Shown here in pieces: positions 6,084-8,636 of a stretch of DNA of 8,636 bases. Source of the stretch: Methanobacterium sp. (GTDB lineage: Archaea > Methanobacteriota > Methanobacteria > Methanobacteriales > Methanobacteriaceae); NCBI GenBank assembly GCA_003164415.1, contig PLTK01000049.1:1-8636 (forward strand), read 5' to 3'. Below the pieces are notes generated by a model, which saw only the letters and a list, made by a program, of their open reading frames with translations, made no database searches and had not been told where the DNA came from. Position 1 is the stretch's first letter, and each line of letters opens with the position of its first letter. The position numbers and the translations under genes are program-made.

Positions 6084-6105
6084 GAACTTATTAAATATAT
6101 AGTTC
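6084..6105 (-). promoter_or_regulatory. TATA-like box inside GAACT-N12-AGTTC inverted repeat
   Basis: On the minus strand GAACTATATATTTAATAAGTTC has five-base inverted arms around an AT core containing TATATATTTAA. As a box A it would place the transcript start near 6070, about 48 bases before the DUF504 remnant, so it may drive the remnant-CBS-hisE unit. The arms could be an operator, but five bases each in AT-rich DNA is weak. The rest of 6023-6158 shows no gene I can support. Confidence 0.3.
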
Positions 6106-6158
6106 AGCTTGTTAAAGAATTTTTTTAATGGGTTACCAGTAATTTGTATATTCATAAT

Positions 6159-7514
6159 CTAAGTCTTTAGCTCAGATTCTAATAGCTTGTGAGTCTCACC
6201 AGGATCGGCCTTTCCCCGAGTTAATCTCATTACTTGACCTATTAAGAAGTTCATGGCATTTTTCTTTCCTTCATAGTAATCTGAAACTGCATCAGGGTTT
6301 TCTTTAATAGCTTGTTTTACTGCTTTGAGAACAATATTCTCATCAACTACACCTGTCAGCCCCATTTCTTCTGCGATCTGGCTGGGCATTTGATTGTTTT
6401 TAGGAAGTTTCTCCATGACCCTCTTGCCAGCTTTAGCCGTGATCTTCTTATCTTGAAGCATCTTAAGTAAGTCAACAATTTGTGCAGATGTTATTTCACT
6501 TTCCTTGAAGCTCATCTTATTATAATAAATTACCCTCTTGAGCTCATCCCTCATCCAAAGTGCGGCAAATTTTGGATCAATAGATTTTACAACCTCTTCA
6601 AAAGCATCAGCAAGCTCAAGTTCAGATGTAATGACTTTGGCATGGTCTTTATTTATCCCATATTCACGAACAAACCTATCAGTCTTTATATGAGATGGTT
6701 CAGGCATTTCTTCGCGTATTTTTTCAATTCTATCACTTTTCGTTAGCATTGGTGGAAGATCTGGATCTGGTATGTACCTGTAATCTTCAGCTTCTTCCTT
6801 AAGGCGCATGGGCACCGTGATCATCTGAGATTCTAGGAATGCCCTTGTTTCTTGTTTTATCGTAATTCCCCTTTTCAAAAGGTTTTTCTGCCTGATCATT
6901 TCAAATTGAAGTGCTTTGTAAGCACCTTTTATTGAATTTATATTCTTTATTTCGGCCCTTTTACCTCCTTCAATGGAGATGTTTACATCAGCCCTCATGG
7001 TACCCTCACCACGGGCACTTCCACTGTATTCTAATACCCTTATTAGTTCTCTTAAGAATTTCCTGGCTTCTTCTGGAGACTTCATATCGGGTTCTGTAAC
7101 TATCTCAATTAATGGAATTCCAGACCTGTTAAAATCCACGATTCCTAGATCTGGTTTATATTGGCCTGGATCTTCTTCTATATGAACATCGTATATTCTA
7201 ACCCCATTCAGTTCCCCCTGGTCTCCTATAGGTATCGATGTTCTCTGGTAACCCGAAGATAGATCGGGATAATCATAGTGTTTACGCTGGAAGTAAGTTA
7301 CATCGGGAGATATCACACAACCCAACATCAATGCTATCTTAATAGCCCCATCCAGAGCCTTTTTATTTGGAGGGTAGGGTTTTGCACCAGGTTGATTCAA
7401 ACATACAGGACATATGTTAGAATTAGCCTTAGCTTCCTTGTAATTGGTACGACAAGTACAGAATAGTTTGGAATCAGTTTCAAGCTGAACATGAATTTCC
7501 AGTCCGCATTTCAT
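6159..7514 (-). CDS. gatB: Asp-tRNA(Asn)/Glu-tRNA(Gln) amidotransferase subunit B
   Basis: Subunit B of the GatCAB transamidosome, which binds misacylated tRNA and activates its carboxylate with ATP before amide transfer. In archaea GatCAB mainly makes Asn-tRNA(Asn), since Gln-tRNA(Gln) is made by GatDE. The 451-residue length is a little under the bacterial form and usual for archaea. Seen in order: KCGLEIHVQLETDSKLFC at 2-19; a zinc-binding cysteine set C19/C21 and C35/C38 (CPVCLNQPGAKP); the signature VDFNRSGIPLIEIVTEPD; GSARGEGTMRADVNISIEGG; DYRYIPDPDLPP; and a C-terminal GatB/YqeY tail domain including ENPDAVSDYYEGKKNAMNFLIGQVMRLTRGKADP. The start ATG 7514 begins right at the conserved N-terminus; its GGGAGG at 7533-7528 is 13 bases away, longer than usual. 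gatA and gatC are not adjacent. The TAG stop shows no downstream T tract. Confidence 0.97.
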   Translation of the reverse strand: MKCGLEIHVQLETDSKLFCTCRTNYKEAKANSNICPVCLNQPGAKPYPPNKKALDGAIKIALMLGCVISPDVTYFQRKHYDYPDLSSGYQRTSIPIGDQGELNGVRIYDVHIEEDPGQYKPDLGIVDFNRSGIPLIEIVTEPDMKSPEEARKFLRELIRVLEYSGSARGEGTMRADVNISIEGGKRAEIKNINSIKGAYKALQFEMIRQKNLLKRGITIKQETRAFLESQMITVPMRLKEEAEDYRYIPDPDLPPMLTKSDRIEKIREEMPEPSHIKTDRFVREYGINKDHAKVITSELELADAFEEVVKSIDPKFAALWMRDELKRVIYYNKMSFKESEITSAQIVDLLKMLQDKKITAKAGKRVMEKLPKNNQMPSQIAEEMGLTGVVDENIVLKAVKQAIKENPDAVSDYYEGKKNAMNFLIGQVMRLTRGKADPGETHKLLESELKT

Positions 7515-7565
7515 CTTAATAGTTATTCCTCCCAGTATAATGATATAAATTAAATATTTTTTAAT

Positions 7566-7578
7566 GAAATATGTATAG
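7566..7578 (-). promoter_or_regulatory. possible TATA box for gatB
   Basis: Minus-strand CTATACATATTTC would place the transcript start near 7546 and keep the GGGAGG site at 7533-7528 in the leader. A second TATA-like string, AATTTATATCA at 7541-7551, is closer but would start transcription at or past that site. The whole 252-base spacer 7515-7766 is very AT-rich and holds no gene or RNA I can support. Confidence 0.25.
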
Positions 7579-7766
7579 TTTAGACTTGATCTTTAACTCT
7601 GAATGTTAATATAGAATCATACTGTAATTTGGTTTGTATCTATAAAATAATTTTTATTAAAATACCTAGTTAAAAATGGTTTTAGATCCTAAAATAAATT
7701 AACCTAGAATATGTACCCATGTTAATTACGATATTTTGCACGATTTACTGAATTTCTTTCAAATTT

Positions 7767-8636
7767 TTATTTGATACACTTATCAACATACCTTTTAATA
7801 AATGGTTCTAAATTTTTATCTGAAACATTACCCCTTTGCAATGCTTCAAGGTCTGTAAATGTGCCTTCAAGTTTTCTTCCAGACCATAATACCTCTTCTT
7901 CAACCCTTTTACCATATCTTGTTCCGAACATTTTAAATAATGGGAATTTTGTAAGTCCATTTGCACCGGCAAGTATTAAAGGACCAATATTAGCCAAATT
8001 ATCAAGCCATGTTCCGGTTATTATCTCCAATGAAGGAAATTTGATTCTGGTAGCTGCTACAACCCCTGCATAGTACAAAGAAGCGGGTTGTGGTGAGTTT
8101 TCATAAATTGTATCTTTATGAGGATTCAATGAATAGAAAGTCACTCTATCAATTCCAACATCGTCAATGATATCCCATATATATTTAACATCTTCAGGAG
8201 TTTCCCCCAGACCAAGTATTATTGTGATAGATTTCTTAAATCCAAGAGAACCTGCTAATTCAAGCATCTCAATTATATCTTCTAATGATTTGCTAGGACA
8301 GATTTTCTGATGAAGTTCGGGATTTGCTACTTCAACAGCCCCTGTTATCCCGGCAATTTCATCCCCATACTCTTCGAGTTCCTTTGTAATCCCGAGGTTT
8401 AACCATACAGGTTTTCCAGTTATAGAGTAGATTCTCTGGGCAATATTTTTAACCTCATGAGTATCAAAAGAACCATAACCACCCGAAAGAAATTCTACAT
8501 TCCATCCCATCCTTCGGGTTAATACTGCCTCAGCAAGCACAGATTCTATCTTTCTTCTGGCTTTATCCGGCTCTTTTATTTTAGATTTCTGTGCCGACAT
8601 ATAGCAGAATGCACAGTCTCCCTTGTCACACCACCA
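7767..8636 (-). CDS. radical SAM protein, biotin-synthase-like, 5'-truncated by window edge
   Basis: The minus-strand frame is open to the right edge, so the ATG at 8600 is internal; 289-290 residues are visible. The first residues, WWCDKGDCAFCYMSAQ, carry the cluster-binding cysteines as C-x4-C-x2-C, one residue longer than the canonical C-x3-C-x2-C, with an aromatic residue before the last Cys as usual. LSGGYGSF (about 50-57 of the visible part) occupies the SAM-contacting glycine-rich position, ITIILGLGETPEDV matches the GxIxGxxE-type strand, and the C-terminal half (YYAGVVAATRIKFPSLEIITGTW, ILAGANGLTKFPLF) resembles the lower barrel of BioB/HydE/HydG-type enzymes. Non-canonical spacing also occurs in the methanogen HmdB/HcgA group (C-x5-C-x2-C), which this may be related to, but the substrate cannot be stated. 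It is separated from gatB by 252 bases and is probably its own transcript. Confidence 0.88.
   Translation of the reverse strand, partial: WWCDKGDCAFCYMSAQKSKIKEPDKARRKIESVLAEAVLTRRMGWNVEFLSGGYGSFDTHEVKNIAQRIYSITGKPVWLNLGITKELEEYGDEIAGITGAVEVANPELHQKICPSKSLEDIIEMLELAGSLGFKKSITIILGLGETPEDVKYIWDIIDDVGIDRVTFYSLNPHKDTIYENSPQPASLYYAGVVAATRIKFPSLEIITGTWLDNLANIGPLILAGANGLTKFPLFKMFGTRYGKRVEEEVLWSGRKLEGTFTDLEALQRGNVSDKNLEPFIKRYVDKCIK

Noticed and set aside
6069..6155. A 28-codon minus-strand ORF (MNIQITGNPLKKFFNK...GISK) starting two codons after the gatB stop and in frame with it
   Set aside because: It has no ribosome binding site, overlaps the likely TATA box at 6084-6105, resembles no family I know, and 28 open codons in AT-rich DNA can arise by chance. 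GatB is already full length, so stop readthrough is not needed.
6159..6161. The gatB TAG as a pyrrolysine codon
   Set aside because: The protein ends at the usual family length, and nothing in the window suggests pyrrolysine usage.
7515..7766. Possible small gene or RNA in the gatB-radical SAM spacer
   Set aside because: Only ORFs of about 8-12 codons occur on either strand, and no tRNA-like cloverleaf or GC-rich structured segment is visible.
8598..8600. ATG at 8600 as the radical SAM start
   Set aside because: The frame continues to the window edge and contains the three cluster cysteines upstream of this methionine.

Overview
The window looks like part of the chromosome of a mesophilic methanogenic archaeon of the order Methanobacteriales, probably Methanobacterium or a close relative. 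The evidence is the coenzyme M biosynthesis genes comC, comD and comE, an archaeal-type GatB, AT-rich spacers with TATA-like boxes and T-tract terminators, and ribosome binding sites of the AGGTG/GGAGG type. The genus is inferred from how the proteins read, not from a database search. Coding content is mostly housekeeping and no mobile element, CRISPR array, tRNA or rRNA was seen.

Left part, plus strand (1-3433): a 5'-truncated purM (purine synthesis) is followed after 19 bases by comC (L-sulfolactate dehydrogenase). A small ThiS/MoaD-like protein ending in Gly-Gly comes next behind its own TATA-like box. comD and comE, the two subunits of sulfopyruvate decarboxylase, follow. ComC oxidises sulfolactate to sulfopyruvate and ComDE decarboxylates it to sulfoacetaldehyde, so three of the known CoM genes lie together. 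comA and comB are not in the window.

Middle and right part, minus strand (3484-8636): reading in the direction of transcription from the right edge there is a 5'-truncated radical SAM protein of the biotin-synthase-like type, gatB, a broken gene of the DUF504/UPF0248 (MJ1316) family, a CBS-pair/ParB-like fusion protein overlapping hisE by GTGA, and an aldo/keto reductase with a C-terminal 4Fe-4S domain. The com block and the reductase converge on a near-perfect AT-rich palindrome at about 3447-3477.

The least expected item is in the apparently empty 5773-6158 stretch. It holds a recognisable DUF504 gene split by one missing base and one in-frame TAA. This also shows that the CBS gene starts at 5772 rather than at the upstream GTG at 5808. 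Other points worth a second look are the ThiS-like protein inside the CoM locus, the CX4CX2C spacing of the radical SAM motif, and the CBS-ParB fusion coupled to hisE. No wholly new system is evident.
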